A stretch of DNA of 52,919 nt. It comes from an uncultured Rhodothermaceae bacterium. GTDB lineage: Bacteria > Bacteroidota > Rhodothermia > Rhodothermales > Salinibacteraceae. The notes beneath the pieces are model-generated. The model did no database searches. It saw only the letters and a list, made by a program, of their open reading frames with translations, and was not told the origin of the DNA. Positions 1 to 8,632 of this stretch are shown here, in pieces. The stretch is from positions 1 to 52,919 of the forward strand of contig CAJXLX010000006.1 in NCBI GenBank assembly GCA_913056335.1, in the 5' to 3' direction. Each line of letters opens with the position of its first letter. The stretch's first letter is position 1. The translations under genes and the position numbers were made by a program.

Positions 1-2
1 AC

Positions 3-1022
3 TGGTTTCACCTACACGGCGAGCCGCTGCGTCCGTACGGACCCGAAGACGAACCGTCCAACTACGACGGCTGGGCCGAGCTGCGCGGGCTGCCTGAGTT
101 TAACACGGACCATCCGCCCGTGCGCGACTTCCTCTTCGATGTGGCAACCCACTGGGTAGAGCAGGGCATTGACGGATGGCGCCTGGACGTGCCGAGCGAA
201 ATCGACGATGCCGACTTCTGGCGCACCTTCCGCACGAAGGTGAAAGACGTGAACCCAGACGCCTACCTCTGTGGCGAAATATGGACGCATGCCGACCGCT
301 GGCTGCAGGGCGACCAGTTCGACGGCGTCATGAACTACCCGCTCACTGATGCGCTCTTCGGGTTCGTTGCGCACGACACCATTCGCGGCTTTGCGCATCA
401 ACACTTCGACTTTGCGCCTCGTACCGGTACACAGTTCGTCGAGGAGGTCCTCGACACGCTGACGCGCTACCCCCAGGCCACCCAGCAAGCGCAGCTCAAC
501 CTACTCGACAGTCACGATACCCCGCGCGTGCTGCACACGCTGGGCGGATCGGTCGGGGCGCTCCGCATGGCCGTGCTCTTCCAGATGACCATGCCCGGTG
601 CACCCTGCATCTACTACGGCGACGAAATCGGCCTGCAGAGCGCGGGCGACCCGCACTGCCGCGAAGTCTTTCCGTGGCACGACGAGTCGGTGTGGCACAC
701 CGGCCTGCTTGCGTTCTACCAGCAAGCCACTGCGCTGCGCCACGAGCATCCGGTGCTGCGCACGGGCCGCGTCGAGGCGCTAAGCGCCACGGAACGACAG
801 GTCGTATTTCGACGCCAGACCGCCGAGCGCGAGGCCCTCATTGCCTTCAACACAGCGGACAATCTGGCTACGCTTATGGTGCCTGCTCCCGCCCTGAATC
901 ACGCTGCCTACCAGCCCGTGTGGCCGCCCGACCGCACCGCTGGGCTGCGCGCCTCAGATCCGACGGTGCAACTACCCGAACGCAGCACGGCAGTGTGGAT
1001 GAGTCCGGCCGCTGCCGCATAA
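3..1022 (+). CDS. GH13 alpha-glucan hydrolase (neopullulanase/cyclomaltodextrinase-like), 5' partial
   Basis: C-terminal part of a glycoside hydrolase family 13 enzyme. The reading frame is open from the first bases of the window, so the N-terminus lies outside. Visible family motifs in order are GIDGWRLDVPSEI (nucleophile Asp of region II), CGEIW (acid/base Glu of region III) and LLDSHDTPR (third catalytic Asp of region IV), followed by a short C-terminal beta domain. The YDGW...GLPEFN segment before region II resembles cyclomaltodextrinase/neopullulanase enzymes, which cleave alpha-1,4 links in maltodextrins and cyclodextrins. No signal peptide can be judged. An SDR gene starts 41 bp downstream and glycogen phosphorylase follows, which fits a role in alpha-glucan breakdown. 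The exact subfamily is inferred. Confidence 0.9.
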   Translation, partial: WFHLHGEPLRPYGPEDEPSNYDGWAELRGLPEFNTDHPPVRDFLFDVATHWVEQGIDGWRLDVPSEIDDADFWRTFRTKVKDVNPDAYLCGEIWTHADRWLQGDQFDGVMNYPLTDALFGFVAHDTIRGFAHQHFDFAPRTGTQFVEEVLDTLTRYPQATQQAQLNLLDSHDTPRVLHTLGGSVGALRMAVLFQMTMPGAPCIYYGDEIGLQSAGDPHCREVFPWHDESVWHTGLLAFYQQATALRHEHPVLRTGRVEALSATERQVVFRRQTAEREALIAFNTADNLATLMVPAPALNHAAYQPVWPPDRTAGLRASDPTVQLPERSTAVWMSPAAAA

Positions 1023-1063
1023 GTACATCGTTCGCATCCCCTAACCAGTACTTGTTTGATTTC

Positions 1064-1750
1064 ATGCCTACCGTAGCCATCACCGGAGCCGCTGGCGCTA
1101 TTGGATCTGTCACTGCACGCGTGTTTTCAGACGCAGGCTGGCAGCTTGGCCTGTTCGATTATGATGCCGAGGCCGTAGATGACCTGCGTGCCGACTACCC
1201 CGATGCGTATGTGGCCCAGGCCGACCTTACCAACATGGACGCAGCCCGCACCGCGTTCGACGGCATGGCCGAGCAGCACGAAGCGCCCCACGCGGTGCTT
1301 GCTATTGCAGGCGGATTCGCCATGCAGGCGGCTACCGAGGCCACCGATGCCGATTACGCCCATATGATGGACCTAAACATGCGTACGCTCTTCAACACCG
1401 CGCGTGCTGCACTTCCGCACATGCAGTCACACAGCGAAAGCTTTCTCTTGGGGGTGTCGGCGCCTGCGGCGGAAGGTGGGGCCGCGCGCACTGGGCTCTA
1501 TGCCGCTTCGAAAGCGGCGGTGGCGGCGTATCTGAAGTCGCTTCATGCCGAACTGCACAGCACGGGCGTGCGTGTATCTACGCTCTACCCCATGGGGGTT
1601 GTAGACACGCCCGCCAACCGCGAGGCTATGCCCGAGGGAGATCCAAGCACATGGATTGCCCCGCATGAACTCGCCGAAACTATGCTACACGCCGCTACGC
1701 GCACTGCCCGGGGGCACATTCAAGCCCTTAAGGTGTACGCCGCCACGTAA
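1064..1750 (+). CDS. SDR family NAD(P)-dependent oxidoreductase
   Basis: A 228-residue short-chain dehydrogenase/reductase. The Rossmann cofactor motif TGAAGAIG sits at residues 7-14 and the catalytic YAASK motif at 146-150 (Tyr146, Lys150), with a Ser near 132. An acidic patch after beta-2 (FDYD, 31-34) suggests NAD(H) rather than NADP(H), by inference. The ATG at 1064 was chosen because the cofactor motif follows directly; the frame stays open upstream into the GH13 gene but shows no SDR homology there. It lies between the GH13 and glycogen phosphorylase genes with short gaps (41 and 42 bp), so the three may be cotranscribed. Its substrate cannot be read from the sequence. Confidence 0.85.
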   Translation: MPTVAITGAAGAIGSVTARVFSDAGWQLGLFDYDAEAVDDLRADYPDAYVAQADLTNMDAARTAFDGMAEQHEAPHAVLAIAGGFAMQAATEATDADYAHMMDLNMRTLFNTARAALPHMQSHSESFLLGVSAPAAEGGAARTGLYAASKAAVAAYLKSLHAELHSTGVRVSTLYPMGVVDTPANREAMPEGDPSTWIAPHELAETMLHAATRTARGHIQALKVYAAT

Positions 1751-1792
1751 CGGCTCGTTCGACGCCATTTTGTCTTTGCCTTTTGTTGCTCT

Positions 1793-3859
1793 ATGACCAC
1801 AACGGAAAAACTCGAAGCCATTGCCAATAACCTCTGGTGGACGTGGACGCCCCGCGCCCGCACGCTGTTTGAACAGGTGCATCCAGAAGCCTTTGCTGCG
1901 GCGGGGAATAGTCCGCACGCTGCGCTGCGTGCCGTCGACGAGGAGCGCCTTGCCGACCCGGAGCTTGCGGACGAGGTCGATGCGGTGTACGACGCCTTTG
2001 AGGCATACATGAAGGCACCTTCCGAGATCAGTGATGCGCCCGAGACGGCGTACTTCTGCATGGAGTATGGCTTGCACGAAAGCATGCCGCTCTATTCGGG
2101 CGGGCTCGGCGTACTCGCGGGTGATCACACCAAGGCCGCCGCGGACCTCGGCCTCCCCTTCACGGCTGTGGGGATGCTACTGCGCGAAGGCTACTTCCAC
2201 CAGTCGTTCGACGAAAACGGGAACCAGCAAGCCAACTACCCGCCGCTCAATCCTGAGAAGCAGCCGCTCTCGCTCGTTACCAACCCCGACGTAGAGCCAT
2301 TGCGTGTGTCGGTGCCCCTCGGCGATGCTACCGTACAGGTGCAAGCCTGGGAAGCCAAGCTCGGCCACGTATCCCTCTACCTGCTTGACACCGATCACGA
2401 AGGCAATCCCGAATCGCTGCGCGGGCTTACGCGACGCCTCTACCAGGGCGGCGACCGCGAGCGCATCCGGCAAGAACTCGTGCTGGGCGTGGGCGGACTG
2501 CGCCTGCTGCGCGCGCTGGGCAATCAGCCTGACGTGTACCACGCCAACGAAGGGCACTGCGCCTTTCTCATGTTCGAGTTGATGCGTGAGCTCATGGAAA
2601 CGGGCTACACGCAAGCCGAAGCCGAAGCCGCGGTGCGCGACGAAACGGTCTTTACCACGCACACACCGGTGCCTGCAGGCCACGACCGCTTCGCACCCAA
2701 GCTGTTCGATACGGAGATGGCCGGATACGCCAACGAGCACGCGCTTGGCATCGACGACCTGGCTGCTTACGGGCGCGTCAACCCCGACGATGACACCGAG
2801 GAATTTGTGATGACGGTGCTCGGACTCAACCTGTCGCGCGCGGCTAACGGCGTGTCCAAAATTAACGGACGCGTGGCGCAGCAGCAGTGGAAAGAAATGT
2901 ATCCAGACCTGGAGGTCGACGACGTACCCATTGGGTCGATCACGAATGGGGTGCATCTGCCCACCTGGACCGCTGCGCCCGCCCGCGACTTTGTGGCCAC
3001 GCACACCAATGGCGACTGGGCCCACGAGCGCCAGAATGCTGAGTTCTGGGCGCCCCTTGCCGAAGTCGACGACGCGACGCTCTGGGCCTATCGCTCGAAG
3101 CTGCGCGCCCGGCTGCTCAACTACGCCACCAACCACGTGGCGCATCAGTCGCTCGATATGGAGGCCGACCTCGACCCCGACGCGCTCACGATCGGGTTTG
3201 CGCGTCGCTTTGCCACGTACAAGCGCGCCCCGCTCATCTTTACCGACTTGGACCGCGCTCGTGCGCTCTTCGCTGATGCGGAGCGGCCTATCCAGATCTT
3301 GTTTGCCGGCAAAGCCCACCCCGATGACGCCGCCGGGCAAGCGTTCATCCGCAGAATCTACGAGATTAGCCAGCAAGACGGCTTTCGCGGACGCGTGCTG
3401 ATGCTTGAAAACTACAACATGGAGGTAGGCCGCATGCTCGTGTCCGGCTCCGACATATGGCTCAATAATCCGCGCCGCCCTATGGAAGCCAGTGGCACCA
3501 GCGGACAGAAAGTGGCTGCACACGGCGGGCTCAATCTCTCGGTGCTCGACGGCTGGTGGCCCGAAGGCTACACCGGTACCAACGGCTGGGCCATTGGGCC
3601 TGAAGCGACCGGTGTGTTTTCCCCGCGGGGGCCTGCAGGGCAGAAGAAAGAAGACGCCCGCGATGCCGAGTCGCTCTACACGCAACTGGAGACGTCGGTT
3701 GTCCCCGAGTTCTACACGCGCAATGCCGAGGGCGTCCCCAAAGCATGGGTCAACCGTATGCGTGAGGCCATGACGGAGCTTCCGCCTGCGTTCTCAGCGA
3801 AGCGCATGGTTATTGACTACGTAAATACCATGTATCGCCAACCCGTAGAGCAGGTGTAA
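1793..3859 (+). CDS. glgP: Alpha-glucan (glycogen/maltodextrin) phosphorylase
   Basis: A 688-residue GT35 phosphorylase of the short bacterial type, with an N-terminal DUF3417-like segment (NNLWWTW near residue 13). It phosphorolyses alpha-1,4-glucans to glucose-1-phosphate using pyridoxal phosphate. Recognisable blocks are YFCMEYGLHESMPLYSGGLG (about 83-102), VYHANEGHCAF, TTHTPVPAGHDRF and, near residue 570, EASGTSGQKVAAHGG with the PLP-binding Lys, followed by LNLSVLDGWWPEGY. The length is normal for this clade and shorter than MalP/GlgP of E. coli. The protein is acidic, as in halophiles. An intrinsic terminator lies about 50 bp after the stop. The upstream GH13 enzyme could supply linear glucans. 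Confidence 0.93.
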   Translation: MTTTEKLEAIANNLWWTWTPRARTLFEQVHPEAFAAAGNSPHAALRAVDEERLADPELADEVDAVYDAFEAYMKAPSEISDAPETAYFCMEYGLHESMPLYSGGLGVLAGDHTKAAADLGLPFTAVGMLLREGYFHQSFDENGNQQANYPPLNPEKQPLSLVTNPDVEPLRVSVPLGDATVQVQAWEAKLGHVSLYLLDTDHEGNPESLRGLTRRLYQGGDRERIRQELVLGVGGLRLLRALGNQPDVYHANEGHCAFLMFELMRELMETGYTQAEAEAAVRDETVFTTHTPVPAGHDRFAPKLFDTEMAGYANEHALGIDDLAAYGRVNPDDDTEEFVMTVLGLNLSRAANGVSKINGRVAQQQWKEMYPDLEVDDVPIGSITNGVHLPTWTAAPARDFVATHTNGDWAHERQNAEFWAPLAEVDDATLWAYRSKLRARLLNYATNHVAHQSLDMEADLDPDALTIGFARRFATYKRAPLIFTDLDRARALFADAERPIQILFAGKAHPDDAAGQAFIRRIYEISQQDGFRGRVLMLENYNMEVGRMLVSGSDIWLNNPRRPMEASGTSGQKVAAHGGLNLSVLDGWWPEGYTGTNGWAIGPEATGVFSPRGPAGQKKEDARDAESLYTQLETSVVPEFYTRNAEGVPKAWVNRMREAMTELPPAFSAKRMVIDYVNTMYRQPVEQV

Positions 3860-3911
3860 AATTGGGGCTTCCTACTCCATCTACCTGCGATGATGTGCAA
3901 TGAACGAGAAC

Positions 3912-3943
3912 GAGGCGCTCCAGACACGGGGCGCCTCTTTTTT
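3912..3943 (+). terminator. Intrinsic terminator after glgP
   Basis: A GAGGCGC / GCGCCTC stem (3912-3918 with 3931-3937) is followed directly by six T residues. It ends the GH13-SDR-glgP transcript. On the opposite strand the stem is not followed by a U tract, so it probably acts only on plus-strand RNA. Confidence 0.85.
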
Positions 3944-3984
3944 GTAGCTACCAGGATCGGTATAGCTCTTTACAGAGAAGGTCG

Positions 3985-4938
3985 TTAGCGCCGGGCGCTA
4001 CGCCAGCGGTCCGTGATTTCTTGCTGCCGCGTGCCGGGCTCGACCGAATACGGGTCCTGGGGAAGCGTAACGCGGTTCAAGACCGGGTAGCGACGCCCGT
4101 AATCGAACAGATTCGGGTGGCCTGCTGGGTCGTCGCCGAGCACGAGCACCATCGAGCCCGGCTCTTCGAGAACGCCCTGGCTTGAGGTAATGTCGGTGCG
4201 TCCGGTCGAGGTCTCCCACGGATCGGCCCAGTGATAGACCCACTCCGCATCAGAATCAATCATGCGCACACAGCCGCGGCTGGTAGGGCCACCGGTGGGC
4301 ATCGGGTACTGGTGGATGTGGATGCCCCGCGCGTTGTGAAAGTTAAACACCCAGTACATTTCCCAGTCTTCGTCGGGCGGACTGAGGCTGGAGACGCGGT
4401 ACTCCTCTTTCCAGTTGAAGTTAAAGCGTCCATTTGGGGTTGGATACTGGTCGGGGGCGCCGGTATTAACGATGCCCCAGCGCTGCAGCACCCCGTACTC
4501 GTACGCAGCAAATGCCTGGACCTCCTTGTGGATAATGAAGAGCTTGTCCTCGTCGCTCGCGCCCGGGTAGTAGCGCGGAAACGGCGAATAGGCGCGGAAG
4601 TCGATGCCAAACTCGGTGGGCACAATCACCGTGTCGCCAAGCGCCAGTTGACCCAGCGACGTGCGATTGATCAGCTCTACGAGTTGGGCCCGCTTGCGTC
4701 CAACCTCCATATCGCCGTTGCCCAGATCGCGGTACATGGCAGCACGGGCAATGACGGTATTCTTGCGTGGGTCATCGAACTCGTAGTACTCGTAGTAGAC
4801 CTCAGGGAGCGCATCCAGGTTTTCGGTGCGGGTATTCAGCAGATCGGAAACCGCAAACTGGTCGATATATCGCTGCGCATCCGCAGAAAGCGGGGCAAGC
4901 AACAGCAGTCCAGCCAGCAAGGCAATAAAGCGACTCAT
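3985..4938 (-). CDS. Exported L,D-transpeptidase (YkuD) family protein
   Basis: A 317-residue protein with a clear signal peptide (hydrophobic core 5-17, cleavage near ADAQ at 19-22). The YkuD catalytic core covers roughly residues 130-240. It ends in HIHQYPMPTGGPTSRGCVRM, with His207/His209 and nucleophile Cys223, matching the family pattern H-x(14-17)-[ST]-x-G-C-x-[RN]. Such enzymes form 3-3 peptidoglycan crosslinks or attach proteins to peptidoglycan in the periplasm. The family Ser-His-Gly-Cys reads Ser-Arg-Gly-Cys here, a known variant. The stop faces the glgP terminator (convergent). Its upstream neighbour on the same strand is an uncharacterised gene 21 bp away, so the two may share a transcript. 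Confidence 0.82.
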   Translation of the reverse strand: MSRFIALLAGLLLLAPLSADAQRYIDQFAVSDLLNTRTENLDALPEVYYEYYEFDDPRKNTVIARAAMYRDLGNGDMEVGRKRAQLVELINRTSLGQLALGDTVIVPTEFGIDFRAYSPFPRYYPGASDEDKLFIIHKEVQAFAAYEYGVLQRWGIVNTGAPDQYPTPNGRFNFNWKEEYRVSSLSPPDEDWEMYWVFNFHNARGIHIHQYPMPTGGPTSRGCVRMIDSDAEWVYHWADPWETSTGRTDITSSQGVLEEPGSMVLVLGDDPAGHPNLFDYGRRYPVLNRVTLPQDPYSVEPGTRQQEITDRWRSARR

Positions 4939-4959
4939 AACAAGCTAAATGCGGTAAGG

Positions 4960-5478
4960 TTACGCAGGATGAGCGAGCGAGAAGGCACGGGCGTGCCAGC
5001 TTGTCCCAGCCGGCTGCTCGAACGCCCCATCGTGGAAGGCGCCAAGCGTCGACAGACTCGGGTCGAACACCGGCGTGGTGGCGTCCACGGTGTGGGCGCG
5101 CGCCAGCTTTGCAAACGCGGCACGATCAGCTACAGCTACCGACCCGTTTTTAGTGCGGTAGGGCACCGACAGGGCAGGTGCCCAGGTGATGTCGTGAGCG
5201 GTGGCGGATTCGCGCACGGTGTGCACGAGTGCATCGGTGGCACAGCCCGATACGGCGGCGCCCTCGGCATCTACGTGGGCCGTTACAAACAGGAAGCGGT
5301 CGTCGCGCCACGCCACGTCGGCGGATACCGGCTGGCCATGCGAATCCCACGACGCAAAAAACGAAGCGAGATCAGTGTGCAGGGCTTCTTGCGATGCACG
5401 AGGTACGTCGTGGCGGGCCACATGAATCCAGAGGCGTGCGGTGCCCGGGCGATCGGAGAAGAGAGACGTGTATGCCAT
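4960..5478 (-). CDS. Conserved Bacteroidota protein, often mislabelled 'ABC transporter ATPase'
   Basis: A 172-residue soluble protein starting MAYTSLFSDRPGTARLWIHV. The layout (an aromatic/Arg-rich start, a FASWDSHGQPVSAD-like block, a RFLFVTAHVD block, then SGCATDALVHTVRE) matches from memory a small family widespread in Bacteroidota. Databases often call it 'ABC transporter ATPase', although no Walker motif is present. The ATG at 5478 was chosen over an upstream in-frame ATG because the added 27 residues do not look conserved. No signal peptide or membrane segment is seen. Its function is unknown. It may be cotranscribed with the L,D-transpeptidase downstream. Confidence 0.7.
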   Translation of the reverse strand: MAYTSLFSDRPGTARLWIHVARHDVPRASQEALHTDLASFFASWDSHGQPVSADVAWRDDRFLFVTAHVDAEGAAVSGCATDALVHTVRESATAHDITWAPALSVPYRTKNGSVAVADRAAFAKLARAHTVDATTPVFDPSLSTLGAFHDGAFEQPAGTSWHARAFSLAHPA

Positions 5479-5755
5479 AACAGCAAGCAAGACGTAACGG
5501 TAAGGAGGAATGTACAACACTTGTAAGCACAGTGCGGGAGCGAGTTGCAGGCTGTGCATGCCATAGCCTACAGCGAGGCGGCGTCTGATCCGAGCCCCAA
5601 TTCAGGTTCACGATATGTCCATAGTTCGTAACGAGTGGCCTATGCGGGTTCGTATAGTCGTAACGAAGCCGACGTCGACGTAACACAGGGCAGGAGCAGC
5701 GGCTTTAACGGTCACACAATATTCAACAACCACTTACCTGATCCCAACAGACGTC

Positions 5756-6535
5756 ATGAACCGGATACAACAGTGGATTGCCTGGCTGCGTGACAATCCT
5801 GATGTCGTGGTCGACGTGATTCGGGTCTATCTGGGCTTCGGCCTGTTTGTGCGCGGAATCTTATTCATCTCTCATGCCGATGGCGTAGCTGCGCTCGTTG
5901 ACCTGTCCGAGTTCTCGCTCGCCTCTGCCGCGCTGGTGCACTACGTTACGTTTGCTCACCTGCTGGGCGGGGCCATGCTGGCCGTGGGGCTGTTTACACG
6001 GTTTGCGGCACTCATCCAGATTCCGGTGCTTATTGGCGCGGTGGCCCTGGTGCATGTGCAAGAGGGCCTGCTGACCGCGGGGCAGTCGCTGGAGTTTTCG
6101 GCGCTGGTGCTGTTTCTTCTGGTCGTCATCTTTGCGTATGGCGCCGGGCGTCTGTCGGCCGATGCGCATGTCTTTTCAACGAGCAATGAGGAAGATGCTG
6201 TGCCGCGCCCCGACTTCATGAAGCCCGAAGAGATTCGCAAGCGCGCTGCGGATATGGAGCCATCCGGCGCCCCCGTTGCATCAGCCAACATAACGGCGTC
6301 GGATGCTGATACGACAACGGCTACGACCGCGGATACCTGTACCTGCGGACATGACCTGAACCATCCCCGCGTGGTGGCAGAGCCGCGCTACAGCTTGTGG
6401 TCTGGGTTCTTCTTTATGATGGGCATATCGGCACCGGTGAAGGAGGTTGTCTTCTACTGCCAGGAGTGCGGCACGATTATGAAGCGCACCAAAGACCCGG
6501 CTATGCTGCGCCGCTACCGCTGGCACACCGGGTGA
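5756..6535 (+). CDS. DoxX-family membrane protein with C-terminal zinc-ribbon-like domain
   Basis: A 259-residue protein. Residues about 18-135 form a DoxX-like four-helix membrane domain, with hydrophobic stretches around 22-40, 60-80, 85-100 and 115-135. A Thr/Ala/Asp-rich linker (about 140-195) follows. A cytosolic-looking tail then carries two Cys pairs, CTCGHDL near 197 and YCQECGTIMKR near 235, which could bind one zinc ion. DoxX proteins are linked to quinone/thiosulfate oxidation or thiol stress, but the role here is unknown. The gene has a 277-bp upstream gap and is followed at once by an intrinsic terminator, so it is probably monocistronic. Confidence 0.75.
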   Translation: MNRIQQWIAWLRDNPDVVVDVIRVYLGFGLFVRGILFISHADGVAALVDLSEFSLASAALVHYVTFAHLLGGAMLAVGLFTRFAALIQIPVLIGAVALVHVQEGLLTAGQSLEFSALVLFLLVVIFAYGAGRLSADAHVFSTSNEEDAVPRPDFMKPEEIRKRAADMEPSGAPVASANITASDADTTTATTADTCTCGHDLNHPRVVAEPRYSLWSGFFFMMGISAPVKEVVFYCQECGTIMKRTKDPAMLRRYRWHTG

Positions 6536-6565
6536 GGGTTCAGCAACGCATACTGTCCTGGAGAT

Positions 6566-6606
6566 GCGCAGTGCAGGGGCCCAGAGCGGCTGCACTGCGC
6601 TTTTTT
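6566..6606 (+). terminator. Intrinsic terminator after the DoxX gene
   Basis: A perfect 11-bp stem, GCGCAGTGCAG (6566-6576) with CTGCACTGCGC (6590-6600), is followed by six T residues. It lies between the DoxX stop and the 3' end of the minus-strand xseB gene. Confidence 0.88.
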
Positions 6607-6616
6607 GTGGGGCAGG

Positions 6617-6826
6617 TCAGTGGTCGTCAAGATCCAGTTCGTGCATGCGCTGTTCGGCCGCGTCGAGGCGGTCGAGGCAGCGCTGGGCCAGCGTGACGCC
6701 TTCCTCGTAGGCGTCGAGGGCGTCGTCGAGGGGCGGCGGGTCGGTTTCAAGCTGGTCCACAATGGCTTCGAGGCGATTCAGGTCGTCTTCGAAGGGCTGG
6801 TTGTTGGGGGCGGAATCGGCAGGCAT
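6617..6826 (-). CDS. xseB: Exodeoxyribonuclease VII small subunit
   Basis: A 69-residue protein matching XseB: FEDDLNRLEAIVDQLE, then PPLDDALDAYEEGVTLAQRC and a final acidic helix. XseB is the small subunit that bundles onto XseA in exonuclease VII, which degrades single-stranded DNA in both directions. The length is typical (about 60-90). The ATG at 6826 directly precedes the conserved helix; the longer upstream frame is not conserved. xseA is not next to it in this window, although the two genes are often paired. The gene is divergent from the SDR gene starting at 6967. Confidence 0.88.
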   Translation of the reverse strand: MPADSAPNNQPFEDDLNRLEAIVDQLETDPPPLDDALDAYEEGVTLAQRCLDRLDAAEQRMHELDLDDH

Positions 6827-6966
6827 AGCTGAGCATGTATGGTGGGTAGCAGGATGCGTTATGCATCCGCCTGTACGAACCGGACGGCAGCAAGATGCAT
6901 CTTCTATGCGCACGATTTCGTTAGGAAGATCAGATCGCTTTGTCTCCCCACAAACAGAAAATACGT

Positions 6967-7746
6967 ATGGATTTGCGACTGACGGACCGCGTGGCGCTTG
7001 TAACCGGTGCCAGCCGAGGCATTGGAGCCTACATTGCCGAGGCGCTGGCGCGCGAGGGCTGTGCGGTGGGCATCTGCGCACGCTCAGAAGAGGACCTGGC
7101 GGAGACGGCAAATCGCATCCGCGACGCGCATGGCGTACCGGTGTACGTGGAGTCGTGCGACCTGACGGAACCGAAGGCGCCGGGGGCGTTCGTGGAGCAG
7201 GCGGCTGAGGCGCTGGGCGGCGTGGACATCTACGTGGGCAACGTGGGCGGCAACCAGCGCGGCACCTTCATGGAGGTGTCGGATGCGGACTGGGACGACA
7301 TCATCGATCTGAACCTGAAGTCACACATCCGCGCCAGCCGCGCGGCCATTCCGCACATGCGCGACGCAGGCGGCGGGTCGATCTGCTACATCAGCTCCAT
7401 CTTTGGACGCGAGTTAGGTGGGGCGGGGCTTTCGCTCTACAACACCACCAAGTCGGCCCTCATCAGCATGGGCAAGGTGATGGCGCAGGAGCTGACGCCC
7501 GAGGGCATCCGTGTAAACACAGTGGCACCGGGGTCGATTCGCTTTCCGGGCGGCAGCTGGGACCGCCGCGTGAAGGACGATCCGGAGGCGATGCAGCAGT
7601 TTGTGGAGGAGAATCTGCCCATTGGGCGCTTCGGGCGCGCCGAGGAGGTGGCGGATGCGGTGGCGTTTCTGGTGTCGGAGCGGGCGAGCCTCATCACTGG
7701 CGCCTGCATCAACGTGGATGGCGGGCAGTCGCACTCGCTGATTTAG
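6967..7746 (+). CDS. SDR family oxidoreductase (FabG-like)
   Basis: A 259-residue classical SDR. The cofactor motif TGASRGIG is at 13-20, catalytic Ser143/Ser144, Tyr158 and Lys162 (YNTTK) are present, and a C-terminal ITGACINVDGG block at 243-253 is typical of 3-oxoacyl-ACP-reductase-like enzymes. An Arg after beta-2 (CARSEED, 37-43) suggests NADPH use. The usual NNAG is replaced by GNVGG (91-95). An in-frame TTG at 6940 could add nine residues, but the ATG fits the family start. Its stop codon lies inside the target site of the mobile element at 7746-7966; that insertion leaves the reading frame intact. The substrate is unknown. Confidence 0.87.
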   Translation: MDLRLTDRVALVTGASRGIGAYIAEALAREGCAVGICARSEEDLAETANRIRDAHGVPVYVESCDLTEPKAPGAFVEQAAEALGGVDIYVGNVGGNQRGTFMEVSDADWDDIIDLNLKSHIRASRAAIPHMRDAGGGSICYISSIFGRELGGAGLSLYNTTKSALISMGKVMAQELTPEGIRVNTVAPGSIRFPGGSWDRRVKDDPEAMQQFVEENLPIGRFGRAEEVADAVAFLVSERASLITGACINVDGGQSHSLI

Positions 7747-7966
7747 AGCCTGTTTTGATTTCTTATTTTGGGCACCCCAAGAGGACTTCCTCGCTACGCT
7801 TAGGGCGCTGCGAGCGGCTCCGCTGGGCTGCAACGAGCCCCCGATGTCGGCCCGTAGCCCCGGGGGCCTTTAGGTCATGCCTCTGGTGCTACGAATCTCT
7901 ATCGTGGTCCTCGTTTCGCTCCACCGGCGCTCGCTCTCGCCTGCAAACCAAAACCCAAACAGGCTC
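7746..7966. mobile_element. MITE-like element (IS5-family-type ends), 221 bp, TTA target duplication
   Basis: The ends are inverted repeats: GAGCCTGTTT at 7746-7755 and AAACAGGCTC at 7957-7966 (10 bp perfect, with looser pairing inward). Both sides carry TTA (7743-7745 and 7967-7969), a 3-bp target duplication. The inside holds no transposase frame but has a GCCCCCG/CGGGGGC hairpin (7837-7867). A short, non-coding, inverted-repeat-ended unit with a direct duplication fits a miniature inverted-repeat transposable element. A 3-bp TNA target in a YTAR-like context points to the IS5 superfamily, by inference. It sits between two convergent genes and shares the last base of the SDR stop; removing one TTA copy and the element restores the same TAG stop. 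Confidence 0.75.
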
Positions 7967-7997
7967 TTAGACCTGGAACGCATGGGCGGGCTCCTCC

Positions 7998-8549
7998 TCA
8001 ACGCAGCTTGCCAATCACAAGCCCAACCGTCGCTCCCGCAAAGGAATCCTCGAGATTGATGTTGCCATGCCCGCCCACCTTGAGGCCGAGCCAGTCGATC
8101 GGGCGATAGGGAATGGTGAGATAAAGCGTGGCCTCAAGCGGAAGTCCAACGGTGGTCCAGTTGACGGGCCCCGAACTATAGGCTTCCTCCCACACCACGG
8201 CGACTCCGGTGCTCACAGAGGCATGGCCCCAGTCCCAGTTTGTCGACCTTCCGTACAGTCCACCGAGTTCAGAACGACTCTCCTGAAAGAACCCTTCCAA
8301 GAACCCTCTTCCCGGAGACTCGCCGAGAAAACGCGCGCTAAACAGATGCGGTGCCCGCACGTGGTGGGCACTCAGCCTTGCGACAAACCCGCCCGAGGTG
8401 CTATGCCCGCCCTCCATGCTAAGCCAACTTCGGGGAGCATCTGGTCTTGCGTCCAGTGTGGAGGCGGTTTGCGCAACGGTGACGGCAGGCATACCGGTAA
8501 GACCTGCCGAGAGGAGCAGCACGAAAAGTAGGGAGACAGAGCGCGGCAT
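7998..8549 (-). CDS. Exported protein of unknown function, probable outer-membrane barrel
   Basis: A 183-residue protein not recognised by family. A signal peptide is clear (hydrophobic core about 5-20, cleavage near TVAQ at 24-27). The mature part alternates short amphipathic strands and glycine turns (SWLSMEGGHSTSGGFVARL, LYLTIPYRPIDWLGLKVGG, GATVGLVIGKLR). That pattern fits a small beta-barrel or lipocalin-like outer-membrane protein. The ATG at 8549 begins the signal peptide; an upstream in-frame ATG would add 16 charged residues. It lies downstream of the DUF547 gene on the same strand (83 bp). No catalytic motif is visible. Confidence 0.65.
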   Translation of the reverse strand: MPRSVSLLFVLLLSAGLTGMPAVTVAQTASTLDARPDAPRSWLSMEGGHSTSGGFVARLSAHHVRAPHLFSARFLGESPGRGFLEGFFQESRSELGGLYGRSTNWDWGHASVSTGVAVVWEEAYSSGPVNWTTVGLPLEATLYLTIPYRPIDWLGLKVGGHGNINLEDSFAGATVGLVIGKLR

Positions 8550-8632
8550 CGGTTTGCGACGGATGTGAAGAAGCAGACCAGTGATTCTCTGCTCCACAAA
8601 TCAGATTTGTGCCCTGTCAAGTTCCGCATCGC

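Noticed and set aside
2177..3685. Long open frame (about 500 codons) on the minus strand opposite glgP
   Set aside because: It is an antisense shadow typical of GC-rich genes; the composition (Arg/His/Val/Gly rich) lacks any motif, and the plus strand carries a clear phosphorylase.
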